Below, one piece after another: positions 31,004 through 40,961 of a stretch of 64,000 bases of DNA. Origin of the DNA: an uncultured Bacteroidota bacterium (GTDB taxonomy: Bacteria > Bacteroidota > Bacteroidia > Flavobacteriales > Flavobacteriaceae). The position numbers and the translations under genes were made by a program. Location of the stretch: NCBI GenBank assembly GCA_902616905.1, contig CACMUP010000008.1, positions 1 to 64,000 of the forward strand, in the 5' to 3' direction. The notes beneath the pieces were generated by a model. It saw only the letters and a program-made list of their open reading frames with translations, was not told the origin of the DNA and did not search any database. Every line of letters starts with the position of its first letter. Position 1 is the stretch's first letter.

Positions 31004-32121
31004 GTTTTAGGAATGATTTTAATTATACCCTTACCCTCAACACCAACATAAAGAAACCCATCCGGTCCTTCAACTACGTTTCTTACTCTACCAATTTTAT
31101 CTAAAATCTTTTCTCTTTTTACAACTCTATTATTTTCAATCATAAGTCTTTCTAAATATTCAAATTTTAATGAACCTATAAAAAGGCTCCCTTTCCACTT
31201 TTTGTAGATGTTAGATGTAGAAAATGCCATTCCGCTTGGTGCAATTGATGGAATCCAATAATAAAAGGGCTGTGCCATTGTTGGATCTTCAGTTTTATTT
31301 GTAATTGGTGTTCCACTATAATTAATTCCATACGTTATTTCAGGCCATCCATAATTGATTCCTTTTTTAATAATATTTATTTCGTCGCCACCTTTTGGGC
31401 CATGTTCATTTTCCCAAATTTCTCCAGTTATAGGATGGACAGTCATTCCTTGTGGATTTCTATGGCCATATGAGAAAACTGCTTTTTTTGCTCCTTTTTT
31501 ATTAAAGAATGGGTTATCTTTTGGTATAGATCCGTCAAGGTTAAAACGATAAATTTTTCCTCCATCTCTTCTAATATCTTGAGGATTCTTTTCTCTATTT
31601 GCACGGTCACCAATACCAAAATAAATGTGACCTTTTTTATCAAAAACAATGCGTGATCCGAAATGCTCTCCTTTTTTTGAATTTGGAACTGATTTGTAAA
31701 TTAGCTTTAAGTTATTTAAATTATTTCCTTCTAATTCACCACTATATAAAGCAGTATTTCCTCCCTTACTATCACCTTCAGTATTAGTCGCTAACGTTAG
31801 ATATATAATATTATTTTTTTTGAAGTCGGGATGCAAGGCTACATCCAAAAGGCCCCCTTGACCCCTCCTGTAAATATATGGAAGACCATTTACCTTAGTT
31901 TTTTTTCCGTTTTTTACTCGATATAATACTCCTGAAATTTCTGTCACTAATAATTCATTGTTGCTAAGAAAAGCCATTCCCCAAGGAACGTCTATCCCAT
32001 CAATTATAATTTCATAGGTATAGTCTTTTTTGAGAGGAGTTTCAATGAATGGAGGATTATTCTGAGCACAGCCAATACTACTTAAAAATAAAAAAAGAAA
32101 TGCTGAAATAATTTTTTGCAT
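31000..32121 (-). CDS. PQQ-dependent sugar dehydrogenase (glucose/sorbosone dehydrogenase family)
   Basis: DVPWGMAFLSNNELLVTE, GGLLDVALHPDFKKNNIIYLT, GHRNPQGMTVHPITGEIWENEHGPKGGDEIN; start at internal ATG 32121. Confidence 0.93.
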   Translation of the reverse strand: MQKIISAFLFLFLSSIGCAQNNPPFIETPLKKDYTYEIIIDGIDVPWGMAFLSNNELLVTEISGVLYRVKNGKKTKVNGLPYIYRRGQGGLLDVALHPDFKKNNIIYLTLATNTEGDSKGGNTALYSGELEGNNLNNLKLIYKSVPNSKKGEHFGSRIVFDKKGHIYFGIGDRANREKNPQDIRRDGGKIYRFNLDGSIPKDNPFFNKKGAKKAVFSYGHRNPQGMTVHPITGEIWENEHGPKGGDEINIIKKGINYGWPEITYGINYSGTPITNKTEDPTMAQPFYYWIPSIAPSGMAFSTSNIYKKWKGSLFIGSLKFEYLERLMIENNRVVKREKILDKIGRVRNVVEGPDGFLYVGVEGKGIIKIIPKT

Positions 32122-32235
32122 AGAAAATGATTTGTTAAGGATTTCACTAACATACAAATTTTTGCAATCAAAATAATAATGCTCAGTATCTATAATTTGA
32201 TACAATATTAAAAATTTGTGTTTAATTTAACCGAG

Positions 32236-32309
32236 TCGGGATGACAGGATTTGAACCTGCGACCCCACGCACCCCATGCGTGTGCGCTACCAGGCTGCGC
32301 TACATCCCG
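32236..32309 (-). tRNA. tRNA-Pro(GGG)
   Basis: Reverse complement CGGGATG...CATCCCG; anticodon loop ATGGGGT; AGCCTGGTAGCGC D-arm. Confidence 0.93.
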
Positions 32310-32322
32310 AGAATGTATTCTG

Positions 32323-32397
32323 TCGGGGTGGCAGGATTCGAACCTGCGACCTCCTGCTCCCAAAGCAGGCGCGATGACCGGGCTACGCTACACCCCG
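32323..32397 (-). tRNA. tRNA-Pro(TGG)
   Basis: Reverse complement CGGGGTG...CACCCCG; anticodon loop TTTGGGA. Confidence 0.94.
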
Positions 32398-32546
32398 AAA
32401 AATGAAGCCAAATATAACATTTAATCAACTTGCAACAAATCAAATAAAGGCATAATTAAAACTTATTTTACTCATGTAGAATTTTATTATTCTAATAATA
32501 AATCAAAAAAAATAATTTTTAACATTTTAACAACAAATAATAATAC

Positions 32547-32777
32547 ATGAAGTATATAAATTTATTACAAAATAATTTCAGTGTAAATATGTCAAATGAT
32601 TTAAGATATTACAAAAAAATACTTCAGAAGGTTAGTTTTGATCTTCAATTATTTAGGAAAGAACTTATTAAAGCATATTATTACTTGAGTACTGAAGACC
32701 AAATATTACTTAAAAAGTGGGTATCAGAATATGTTTCGAATAAGTCTGAATTAAAAGTAATTTTTTTATCTGTTTAA
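32547..32777 (+). CDS. Conserved hypothetical small protein
   Basis: 76 aa, well-formed composition, convergent with oxyR (ends 2 nt apart). Confidence 0.65.
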   Translation: MKYINLLQNNFSVNMSNDLRYYKKILQKVSFDLQLFRKELIKAYYYLSTEDQILLKKWVSEYVSNKSELKVIFLSV

Positions 32778-32778
32778 A

Positions 32779-33705
32779 TCATTTAGGTGATATAAGTTGA
32801 ATATTTTCAAACTTAATAGCGCCTCTCACAATGCCTTCTATTAAATTTGATAGTGCTTCAATAACAGGTAATTTTAATTGACTTTTATTGTAAACAATGC
32901 TTATCTCTCTTGCTGGTTCGGGATCTTCAAAATACCTCAAATTTTTTATATTTTTTCCCGATAAATTTAAAGTTTGTAAATAGGGTAATATAGTCATCCA
33001 AGGGCCTTCGTTAACTAAATTGATAAGAGTTTCAAAGCTCCCACTTTTTAAATCAAATGATTGTGATATAGTAGTGGTTTTACATAGTTTTAAGATATGG
33101 TCTCTAAAGCAATGTCCATCTTCTAGTACCAAAATGTCGTTGTTTTCTATATCTATTGGAGTAATTGTATCTAATTTTGATAAAGGATGAATTTCAGGAA
33201 TATATCCAACGAAAGGTTCATAATATAAAGGTTTTTCAATAAGTTTTATATTTTCAAGAGGTGTAGCCGCAATGCCAGCATCAATTTTTCCATTCTCTAA
33301 TCCTTCTTCAATAGACGATGTATTTAAGTCTTCAATTTTTAGATTTACTTTTGGATATTTTTTGATAAATGAATTTAAAAATAATGGTAATAAAGTTGGC
33401 ATTACAGTTGGAATAATACCAAGTTTAAAATCTCCTTTGACTTCACCTTTTTCCATTGAAACAACGTCATCCATACGCTTAGCCTCTTCAACTATTGTTT
33501 TTGCTTGAGATAATATCTTTAAACCTATTGGTGTAAGAGCTATAGGTTTAGTATTTCTGTTAAATAATTTTACACCAAGCTCATCTTCTAATTTTTGCAC
33601 TTGCATACTCAGCGTAGGTTGCGTTACGAAGCATTTTTCAGCAGCAATTGTGAAATTACCTTCTTCTGCGACCGCCAATGTATATTCTAGCTGTGTTAAA
33701 GTCAT
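32779..33705 (-). CDS. oxyR: LysR family regulator, OxyR-like hydrogen peroxide sensor
   Basis: MTLTQLEYTLAVAEEGNFTIAAEKCFVTQPTLSMQVQKLEDELGVKLF; LVLEDGHCFRDHILKLC with two conserved Cys. Confidence 0.9.
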   Translation of the reverse strand: MTLTQLEYTLAVAEEGNFTIAAEKCFVTQPTLSMQVQKLEDELGVKLFNRNTKPIALTPIGLKILSQAKTIVEEAKRMDDVVSMEKGEVKGDFKLGIIPTVMPTLLPLFLNSFIKKYPKVNLKIEDLNTSSIEEGLENGKIDAGIAATPLENIKLIEKPLYYEPFVGYIPEIHPLSKLDTITPIDIENNDILVLEDGHCFRDHILKLCKTTTISQSFDLKSGSFETLINLVNEGPWMTILPYLQTLNLSGKNIKNLRYFEDPEPAREISIVYNKSQLKLPVIEALSNLIEGIVRGAIKFENIQLISPK

Positions 33706-33803
33706 AAAACCTATTATTTTGACAAATATAATAAGAAAAACTTATAATTAAGAATCATTATACAGTTTGAAGTTGATAGATGTTTATCTTACATAAGGAA
33801 AAC

Positions 33804-34547
33804 TTATTCAATTATTACTATATCAATGAATACATTTGTTAGTGGAGTTTCTCTATTGTCTATTCTCTGTCTATTTATTTCATCTACCACATCCATCCCA
33901 GAGGTTACTTTTCCAAAAATTGTGTAATTCCCGTCAAGATGGTATGCTCCAGGTCTTTGTTGAACAATGAAAAATTCATAAGGAGACGCTAACTTATGGG
34001 GATTTTGAATTTCACTACTTGGCATGGATACAACACCCCTATGATGTTTATAACCTTTTTTTGTGTCTGGAGGCAGAAGATATTTCCCTATTTTTCCTCT
34101 CTTTTCAGCAGTTTCATAACGATCAGAATTTCCACCTTGAATTATAAAACCAGGAACTACTCTATGAAAAGTTGTGTTCTTAAAATATTCTTTCTTGGTT
34201 AAATAGATAAAGTTAGCTCTATGATAAGGAGTGTTTTTAAACAATTTTATATCAATATTTCCAAATCTAGTTAATATTCGAACTTTATCTTCAGGGTTAT
34301 TCTTTTCGTAATTAAAAAAAAATGGTATTGCATTTTTATCATTTAATACAATGTCTGATTCTTTAGAATCAGTTTTATCCTTCTTTTTTTTATTCTTTTC
34401 TTCTGATTTAGGAATATTATTTATCTTTTTTATTACTCTTACTTTATTATTTTCTTTATTTGAATAACTTTTTTTTTCATTTGCTAAATCACATCTTATC
34501 AAAAAAAAAGATAAAATAATAGTAAAAACAAACTGTTTATTTAACAT
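33804..34547 (-). CDS. Cyclophilin-type peptidylprolyl isomerase lipoprotein
   Basis: TRFGNIDIKLFKNTPYHRANFIYL, TTFHRVVPGFIIQGGNSD, YTIFGKVTSGMDVVDEI. Confidence 0.92.
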   Translation of the reverse strand: MLNKQFVFTIILSFFLIRCDLANEKKSYSNKENNKVRVIKKINNIPKSEEKNKKKKDKTDSKESDIVLNDKNAIPFFFNYEKNNPEDKVRILTRFGNIDIKLFKNTPYHRANFIYLTKKEYFKNTTFHRVVPGFIIQGGNSDRYETAEKRGKIGKYLLPPDTKKGYKHHRGVVSMPSSEIQNPHKLASPYEFFIVQQRPGAYHLDGNYTIFGKVTSGMDVVDEINRQRIDNRETPLTNVFIDIVIIE

Positions 34548-34557
34548 GGATTATAAA

Positions 34558-35184
34558 ATGTTCATAAAATTTATATCTAAATTAAGTGATTTTACTTTAC
34601 CTGGAAAAAAGGCTCATTTTTTAGCAGTCCCATCAAAAGATCGCTTAAAGAGAATATCAAAACAAAAATTTAATATAAAAAAAGTTAAAAAAGCAGCGGT
34701 TTTAATTTATTGTTATCCAAATAATGATAAAATGTTTTTTTCATTAATAAAGAGATCAGATTACAATGGTGTTCACTCTGGACAGATATGCCTTCCAGGA
34801 GGAAAATTAGAAAAAAATGATAAGTCCCTTAAAGATACTGCTATAAGAGAATGTAGCGAGGAATTGGGTATTTCTATTGACTTTGATAAAGATCTGTTTC
34901 CTTTAACACCTTTATATATTCCCGTTAGTAATTTTTTAGTAAGCCCATATTTAGCACATGAAAGTTTTTATCCAATTTTTAACCCAAATTTTAAAGAAGT
35001 GGCTCTCCATATACAATTATCAATTAATCAGCTAATGAAATTAAAAATTGAAAAAAAAAATTTAAAATATGAATTAGATACTGATTCTAAAATCCCTTGT
35101 TATACATATCAAAAACATATTATATGGGGTGCAACTGCAATGATTTTATCAGAATTTAAGTTTTTGTTAGCTTCTACTAAATAA
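34558..35184 (+). CDS. NUDIX hydrolase, CoA pyrophosphatase-like
   Basis: HSGQICLPGGKLEKNDKSLKDTAIRECSEELGI Nudix box; track start 34546, ATG at 34558 also plausible. Confidence 0.9.
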   Translation: MFIKFISKLSDFTLPGKKAHFLAVPSKDRLKRISKQKFNIKKVKKAAVLIYCYPNNDKMFFSLIKRSDYNGVHSGQICLPGGKLEKNDKSLKDTAIRECSEELGISIDFDKDLFPLTPLYIPVSNFLVSPYLAHESFYPIFNPNFKEVALHIQLSINQLMKLKIEKKNLKYELDTDSKIPCYTYQKHIIWGATAMILSEFKFLLASTK

Positions 35185-35215
35185 AATTAATTCTATATTT
35201 GGAATTTACGGTCTA

Positions 35216-36013
35216 ATGTTTAAAAAAAATCCATTTGGTCATTATTTAATACTAAAAAAATGGCTGATAAGATATATGGGCTTTATGAGCCATAGAAGGT
35301 ACAGAGGTTTCAATGAACTTAAAATTGAAGGTTCAGAAATTATAAAAAATCTTCCAGACAAAAACGTTTTATTTATTTCCAATCACCAGACATACTTTGC
35401 AGATGTTGTTGCAATGCTACATGTTTTTAATGCGAGTCTTAGTGGTAGAATTGATAGTATTAGAAACGTGGGTTATTTATGGAATCCAAAATTGAATATT
35501 TATTATGTTGCTGCTAAAGAAACAATGAAATCAGGATTATTACCACGAATTCTAGCTTATGCAGGGTCTGTGTCAATAGAAAGAACTTGGAGAGAATCAG
35601 GTAAAACTATAAATAGGCAAGTTAAAATGAGTGATATATCAAATATCGGATTGGCATTAAAGGATGGTTGGGTTATAACCTTTCCACAAGGTACCACCAA
35701 ACCCTTTAAACCAGTTAGAAAAGGAACGGCACATATCATTAAACATTTCAAACCAATTGTTATACCTATTGTGATTGACGGATTTAGGCGTTCTTTTGAC
35801 AAAAAAGGAATAATGATTAAAAAGAGAGGAATTCTTCAGTCTATGATAATCAAGGATCCATTAAAAATTGATTATGAAAATGAAAGCCTGGATAAAATTT
35901 TAGAAAAAATTGAATATGCTATTGAACAACACCCTTCATTTCTTAAAGTTATTCCTAAAGAGGAAATCAAGGCTAAAGAAAAACTTGACATAACAAGACA
36001 ATGGGATTATTAA
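35216..36013 (+). CDS. 1-acyl-sn-glycerol-3-phosphate acyltransferase (PlsC family)
   Basis: VLFISNHQTYFADVVAM (NHxxxxD), ITFPQGTTKPFKPVRKGTAHI. Confidence 0.9.
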   Translation: MFKKNPFGHYLILKKWLIRYMGFMSHRRYRGFNELKIEGSEIIKNLPDKNVLFISNHQTYFADVVAMLHVFNASLSGRIDSIRNVGYLWNPKLNIYYVAAKETMKSGLLPRILAYAGSVSIERTWRESGKTINRQVKMSDISNIGLALKDGWVITFPQGTTKPFKPVRKGTAHIIKHFKPIVIPIVIDGFRRSFDKKGIMIKKRGILQSMIIKDPLKIDYENESLDKILEKIEYAIEQHPSFLKVIPKEEIKAKEKLDITRQWDY

Positions 36014-36071
36014 TCATTGATTTATTTTTTAAATTAAAAGTTTCCCAATAAATTAGCTTAAAAGCAGAATT

Positions 36072-36779
36072 ATGAGAAAATATAAAATATTTATACTATC
36101 CGCACTATTAGCATTTTCGTGTGATAATAATAAAATTACTATTTCAAAAGTTGAGGGCTCTCCAAAATATGAAAACTCCCAATTATTTCTAAATAATTTA
36201 AATTTAGCAGATGAATCAGAATTTTTATTTGATGTTAAAAATTATGAACTAGGAGCTCAAACAAAGCCTGAATTTAATTATAGCTTGGCAAATTCACCAA
36301 AGGGTCAGCACATACATTTAATTATAAATAATGAACCTTACTCGGCTCATTACACAAACAAATTCACAAAAAAACTCAACCCAAACAGTGGTGTTATACT
36401 TGCTTTTTTATCTAGATCTTATCATGAATCAGTGAAAAATAAAAATGCATATGTGTTCACTCAATATGGTGATGGCGAAAAAATAGATTTAGACAAAGAA
36501 TATCTTTTTTATAGCAGACCAAAAGGAACTTATACTGGTCAGGACACAAAAAAATTATTATTGGATTTTTATCTAATAAATACCTCGATTTCAAAAGAAG
36601 GTAATAAGGTGAGAGCTACTATTAATGATGAAGAGTTTTTAATTGATGATTGGGCACCCTATTACATTGAAGGATTACCAAAAGGGCAAATTAAAATAAA
36701 ATTAGAACTCATAAATTCTTCAGGTGAATTAATTGAAAGTCCATTTAATCCATCAACAAGAACAGTAATTTTGGAATAA
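36072..36779 (+). CDS. Hypothetical lipoprotein
   Basis: Lipobox AFSCD; SPKGQHIHLIINNEPYSAHY. Confidence 0.65.
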   Translation: MRKYKIFILSALLAFSCDNNKITISKVEGSPKYENSQLFLNNLNLADESEFLFDVKNYELGAQTKPEFNYSLANSPKGQHIHLIINNEPYSAHYTNKFTKKLNPNSGVILAFLSRSYHESVKNKNAYVFTQYGDGEKIDLDKEYLFYSRPKGTYTGQDTKKLLLDFYLINTSISKEGNKVRATINDEEFLIDDWAPYYIEGLPKGQIKIKLELINSSGELIESPFNPSTRTVILE

Positions 36780-36829
36780 GGGTTAAGATTTATAAAAAAT
36801 ACATTCTCTATATTTAGAAAAAATTTAGA

Positions 36830-37846
36830 TTGAAAAAGAAAAGTATTTCATTTTCATTTGTGTTAATTTTATTTTTGATATCATGTAAAGCAACCTACTT
36901 GACTTCAAAATTTAGTTCAGAAAATTTACCACCTCCTCCAGATTACAATCAATCTAAAAGTTGGGCAGTTCTCCCTAAAAAATGGAATTCTTCATTATCG
37001 AGAATTGTTGGAAAACCTCAAAAAAAAGAAGCGGATGTGTTTTATATATATCCTACACTTTTTGTTGATAGAAAAGATGAAAATTGGAACTCTGATATTT
37101 TTAATCCTTCAGTAAGAAAAGATGTTATTGAAAAAGCAGTTGTTAATCAAGCTTCTGCGTGGGTAAAAGCCGCAAACCTTTATGTCCCGTATTATCGTCA
37201 AGCCCATTACAGGATTTTTGTGGAGCCATATGCAGTTCAAGGAAAGCAAGCTGGTGTAATTGCCTATCAAGATGTAAAAAAAGCATTCAAATACTTCTTA
37301 AAAAACTTTAACCAATCTAGACCGATAATAATAGCTTCACATAGTCAGGGTACACTCCATGCAAAAAGACTTCTAAAAGAATTCTTTGACGGTAAACCCT
37401 TACAAAAAAAACTTATAGCTGCATATTTAATAGGAGCTAGAATTAATAAAAATGAATTTAAGTATATTTCTTTACTTGAGGATCCAAATGAAATTGGAGG
37501 TTTTGTTACTTGGAATACATACAAAAAAAATCATTTACCAAAAAAATATAACGAGTGGTATAAAGGGGGGGCAGTTACAAATCCAATTACATGGGATAAA
37601 AATCGTATTGGACCAAGAGAAAAGCATCTAGGTGTTTTGGGATATGAAAAAAAAATTTACCCTAAAAGCCTGAGTGTTCAAATAATTGATGGGATGGTTT
37701 GGTCAACACTTCCAAGGATAAAAAAAAGATTTTTTTTATCATTTATAAAAGACTATCATTTTGCTGATATTAACCTCTTTTGGAAGAATATAGAACAAAA
37801 TGCTTTATTAAGAACTCAACAGTGGATGAAAACGAATAAAAGATAG
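36830..37846 (+). CDS. DUF3089 domain-containing lipoprotein (alpha/beta-hydrolase fold)
   Basis: FYIYPTLFVDRKDENWN, VNQASAWVKAANLYVPYYRQAHYR, IIASHSQGTLHAKRLL. Confidence 0.88.
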   Translation: MKKKSISFSFVLILFLISCKATYLTSKFSSENLPPPPDYNQSKSWAVLPKKWNSSLSRIVGKPQKKEADVFYIYPTLFVDRKDENWNSDIFNPSVRKDVIEKAVVNQASAWVKAANLYVPYYRQAHYRIFVEPYAVQGKQAGVIAYQDVKKAFKYFLKNFNQSRPIIIASHSQGTLHAKRLLKEFFDGKPLQKKLIAAYLIGARINKNEFKYISLLEDPNEIGGFVTWNTYKKNHLPKKYNEWYKGGAVTNPITWDKNRIGPREKHLGVLGYEKKIYPKSLSVQIIDGMVWSTLPRIKKRFFLSFIKDYHFADINLFWKNIEQNALLRTQQWMKTNKR

Positions 37847-38383
37847 ATGTTAAATTTAATTCTAGAAGATTGTAAAAAGCAGTTGTGTTCTGCTCTTATT
37901 CATAAAAAACACCCTTTTCGATATTTAACATTAGCAACTTTAAAAAAAGAAGGGGGACCAAATCTAAGAACGGTTGTGTTAAGAGATTTTAATCCAAAAA
38001 ATTTAGAATTTGCAATTTATTCTGATATTCGCTCAAGCAAAATAAAAGAGCTTAAATCATTCCCAGAAGCTCAATTTTTATTCTATGATTCGTCAAGACT
38101 AATTCAACTAATTATTGATCTTAATCTAAAAAAATTTTTTACTGCTCCAAGTATATATAACTACTTACCTGAATCAAGTAAGAGGGATTATTCCAGTATT
38201 TTAATGCCAGGATCAGAGATTAAAAATCCAGATGAAGTTCAATACAATCTAAAAAAAAATAATTTTGTTAAAATTGTATTTGAAGCAAGAAAAATAGAAT
38301 ATTTAAAGCTCAAAAGACCTAATCATATTCGTTCAGTTTATAGTGTTAAAGATAATTGGGAGGGAAAATTTTTAGCACCTTAA
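37847..38383 (+). CDS. Pyridoxamine 5'-phosphate oxidase family protein
   Basis: FRYLTLATLKKEGGPNLRTVVLRDFNP, YSDIRSSKIKELKSFPEAQFLFYD. Confidence 0.85.
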   Translation: MLNLILEDCKKQLCSALIHKKHPFRYLTLATLKKEGGPNLRTVVLRDFNPKNLEFAIYSDIRSSKIKELKSFPEAQFLFYDSSRLIQLIIDLNLKKFFTAPSIYNYLPESSKRDYSSILMPGSEIKNPDEVQYNLKKNNFVKIVFEARKIEYLKLKRPNHIRSVYSVKDNWEGKFLAP

Positions 38384-38442
38384 TTATTTTTGTTAGGTTG
38401 AATTATTTGTACTTTAGATATTTAGAATATAAAAAGTGTTAG

Positions 38443-39903
38443 ATGGAGAATAAGAAAGTGAAGCCAAAAGTATTAAAAAGAAGATCCTTTATTAAAAAAA
38501 GTATTGCCGTAAGCTCACTATTTATTGTACCGAGAAATGTTTTGGGAGGTTTAGGATATACTGCACCGAGTGATCAACTAGCATTAGCCGCTATTGGAGC
38601 TGGAGGACAAGGTGCTGGAGACATTACCAATTCGACAGTAGGTGGACGAGAAAGAGTAGTAGCTCTTTGTGATGTAGATTTTTCTGGAAGTGCCTCTGAT
38701 ACTGTTAAAAAATTTCCGAAAGCAAAACTTTACAAGAGCTTTAAAAAAATGCTCGATAAACAAAAAGATATAGATGCTGTAACAATAGCAATTCCAGATC
38801 ATAATCATGCTGTAGCTGCATCATATGCAATGAATAGAGGAGTTCATGTTTATGTTGAAAAACCCCTTACTCACAATGTTTATGAGGCAAGATTTTTAAC
38901 CAATATGGCTAGGAAATATAAAATTGTTTCTCAAATGGGGAATCAGGGTGCATCTAATCCTGATCAATTACAAATCCAAAAATGGATTGACAATAAAGAT
39001 ATAGGGACAATATCAGAAGTTAATGTTTGGACTGACAGACCTGTATGGCCTTCTGGGGTAAATAAACCTAAAGCTGATGAATCATTAAAACCAGAAGGAT
39101 TAAATTGGGACTTATGGTTAGGACCTGCAAAAAACACCAAATACATTCCAAATATGCATCCATTTAATTGGAGAGGATGGTGGGATTATGGAACAGGTGC
39201 TCTAGGTGATATGGGTTGTCATTTAATGGATGTACCTTTTAAAGCACTGAAATTAAAATATCCTACTTCAGTTGAATGTAGTATTGGGAAAATACATACT
39301 AAAATGTGGACAGCAGATTATTCTCCAGACGGATGTCCTCCTTCTGCATCAATAGCATTCAATTTTGAAGCTACTTCAAAAAATAGAAGTAATATAAAAT
39401 TAACTTGGATGGATGGTGGAATAAAGCCTTTTCATCCAGACTTACTTCCTCCAGATGTTAGTTTAGATGACGGAGGTGTTATGATAGTGGGAGAAAGAGG
39501 TATAATTACTTGTAATGATTATGGTCTAAATCCAAAATTATATCTTAAAGGCGAGAATGTTATTGAGGGTAAAAAAGTATTAACAGAAGAACCTAATTTT
39601 GGTCACCATCGAAAGTGGGTAGATGCATGTAAGGCTGGTTTTAATAGTAAAGAGCACAATGATTTAACTTCATCTTTTGATTTTTCAGGACCATTAACAG
39701 AAACTGTCCTGATGGGTAACATAGCTATAAGAAGTTATATGGTTGAAGGCAAATCTTTAAGAAAAGAATATGGAGAAGATGTTCCTAATTATATTGGAAG
39801 AAAAAAATTATTATGGGACGGCGAAGCTATGAAAATCACAAACTTTGACGAAGCTAACCAGTTTGTTTCACGTAATTATCGTAAAGGATGGGAATTAATT
39901 TAA
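38443..39903 (+). CDS. Gfo/Idh/MocA family oxidoreductase with Tat-like leader
   Basis: KRRSFIKKSIAVSSLFIVP; AAIGAGGQGAGDI, DAVTIAIPDHNHAVAASYAMNRGVHVYVEKPLTHNVYEAR. Confidence 0.93.
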   Translation: MENKKVKPKVLKRRSFIKKSIAVSSLFIVPRNVLGGLGYTAPSDQLALAAIGAGGQGAGDITNSTVGGRERVVALCDVDFSGSASDTVKKFPKAKLYKSFKKMLDKQKDIDAVTIAIPDHNHAVAASYAMNRGVHVYVEKPLTHNVYEARFLTNMARKYKIVSQMGNQGASNPDQLQIQKWIDNKDIGTISEVNVWTDRPVWPSGVNKPKADESLKPEGLNWDLWLGPAKNTKYIPNMHPFNWRGWWDYGTGALGDMGCHLMDVPFKALKLKYPTSVECSIGKIHTKMWTADYSPDGCPPSASIAFNFEATSKNRSNIKLTWMDGGIKPFHPDLLPPDVSLDDGGVMIVGERGIITCNDYGLNPKLYLKGENVIEGKKVLTEEPNFGHHRKWVDACKAGFNSKEHNDLTSSFDFSGPLTETVLMGNIAIRSYMVEGKSLRKEYGEDVPNYIGRKKLLWDGEAMKITNFDEANQFVSRNYRKGWELI

Positions 39904-39913
39904 ATTTCAATTT

Positions 39914-40918
39914 TTGAAAATACTTGTAACAGGAGGATTAGGCTATATTGGTTCACATGTTACAACCCTTCTCCTTAACAAGGGCATCAGTGTTATCTGC
40001 TTAGACAATCTTGAAAATTCTAGCGAAGTAGTCCTTGACGGGATAAAGACAATTACCAGGAGACAGCCTATTTTTAAAAATCTTGACATTAGAGATAAAA
40101 ATTTGCTAAGAATTTTATTTGATGAACATATTGATATAAAGGGAGTAATTCATTTTGCTGCTTATAAATCAGTTGAAGAGAGTGTAAGAAAACCATTACA
40201 ATATTATCAAAACAATGTAGGTGGACTATTAAATCTTATTGAAATTTTAACCAAAGAAGAAATACCATTAATATTTAGTTCCTCTTGCACAGTCTATGGT
40301 CAATCAAAAAAGTTACCAATTAGCGAAAGTGAACCTTTTCAACCTCCAACTTCACCGTATGGTTTTACAAAACAAGTTGGAGAAAAAATTATTGAGCACT
40401 CATGCACAGCTTATCCAAATTTTAGTGCCATTTTACTTCGTTATTTTAATCCAATTGGAGCGCACCCTACAGCAAAAATTGGAGAAAACCCTCAAGGAAT
40501 ACCGCAAAATTTAGTTCCTTTTTTAACACAAACTGTTATTGGAAAACACCCCGTTTTGAAAATTTTTGGATCAGATTATAATACACCAGATGGCACTTGC
40601 ATTCGAGATTATATACATGTGATGGATTTAGCTCAAGCACATATAGATAGTTTGAATTTTTTAATTTCAAGTAAAGAATCAATCTTTGAGACCTTTAACG
40701 TTGGAACTGGGAATGGAGTAAGTGTTTTAGAACTTATCAAAACTTTTGAAAAAGTGACTGGTGAAAAAGTACCTTACGAATATTGTGAAGCAAGATCTGG
40801 AGATACAGTATCATCGTTTGCTGATGTTGAAAAAATTGAAAAAAAAATTGGTTGGAAAGCCAATTATAGCCTTGAAGAAGCCTTAAAAAATGCATGGGAA
40901 TGGGAAAAAAATCACTAA
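39914..40918 (+). CDS. galE: UDP-glucose 4-epimerase
   Basis: KILVTGGLGYIGSHVTTLLL, FSSSCTVYG, PTSPYGFTK, LRYFNPIGAH. Confidence 0.95.
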   Translation: MKILVTGGLGYIGSHVTTLLLNKGISVICLDNLENSSEVVLDGIKTITRRQPIFKNLDIRDKNLLRILFDEHIDIKGVIHFAAYKSVEESVRKPLQYYQNNVGGLLNLIEILTKEEIPLIFSSSCTVYGQSKKLPISESEPFQPPTSPYGFTKQVGEKIIEHSCTAYPNFSAILLRYFNPIGAHPTAKIGENPQGIPQNLVPFLTQTVIGKHPVLKIFGSDYNTPDGTCIRDYIHVMDLAQAHIDSLNFLISSKESIFETFNVGTGNGVSVLELIKTFEKVTGEKVPYEYCEARSGDTVSSFADVEKIEKKIGWKANYSLEEALKNAWEWEKNH

Positions 40919-40961
40919 TTTGCTAATTCTAGCATAATACTAATGAGTTTAAAATTATATC

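Noticed and set aside
39864-39873. TGTTTCACGT resembling half of a parS site (TGTTTCACGTGAAACA)
   Set aside because: Only the left half matches; it is inside a coding sequence, non-palindromic and ~10 kb from parAB. Likewise tgtttcacgttgc near 10769.
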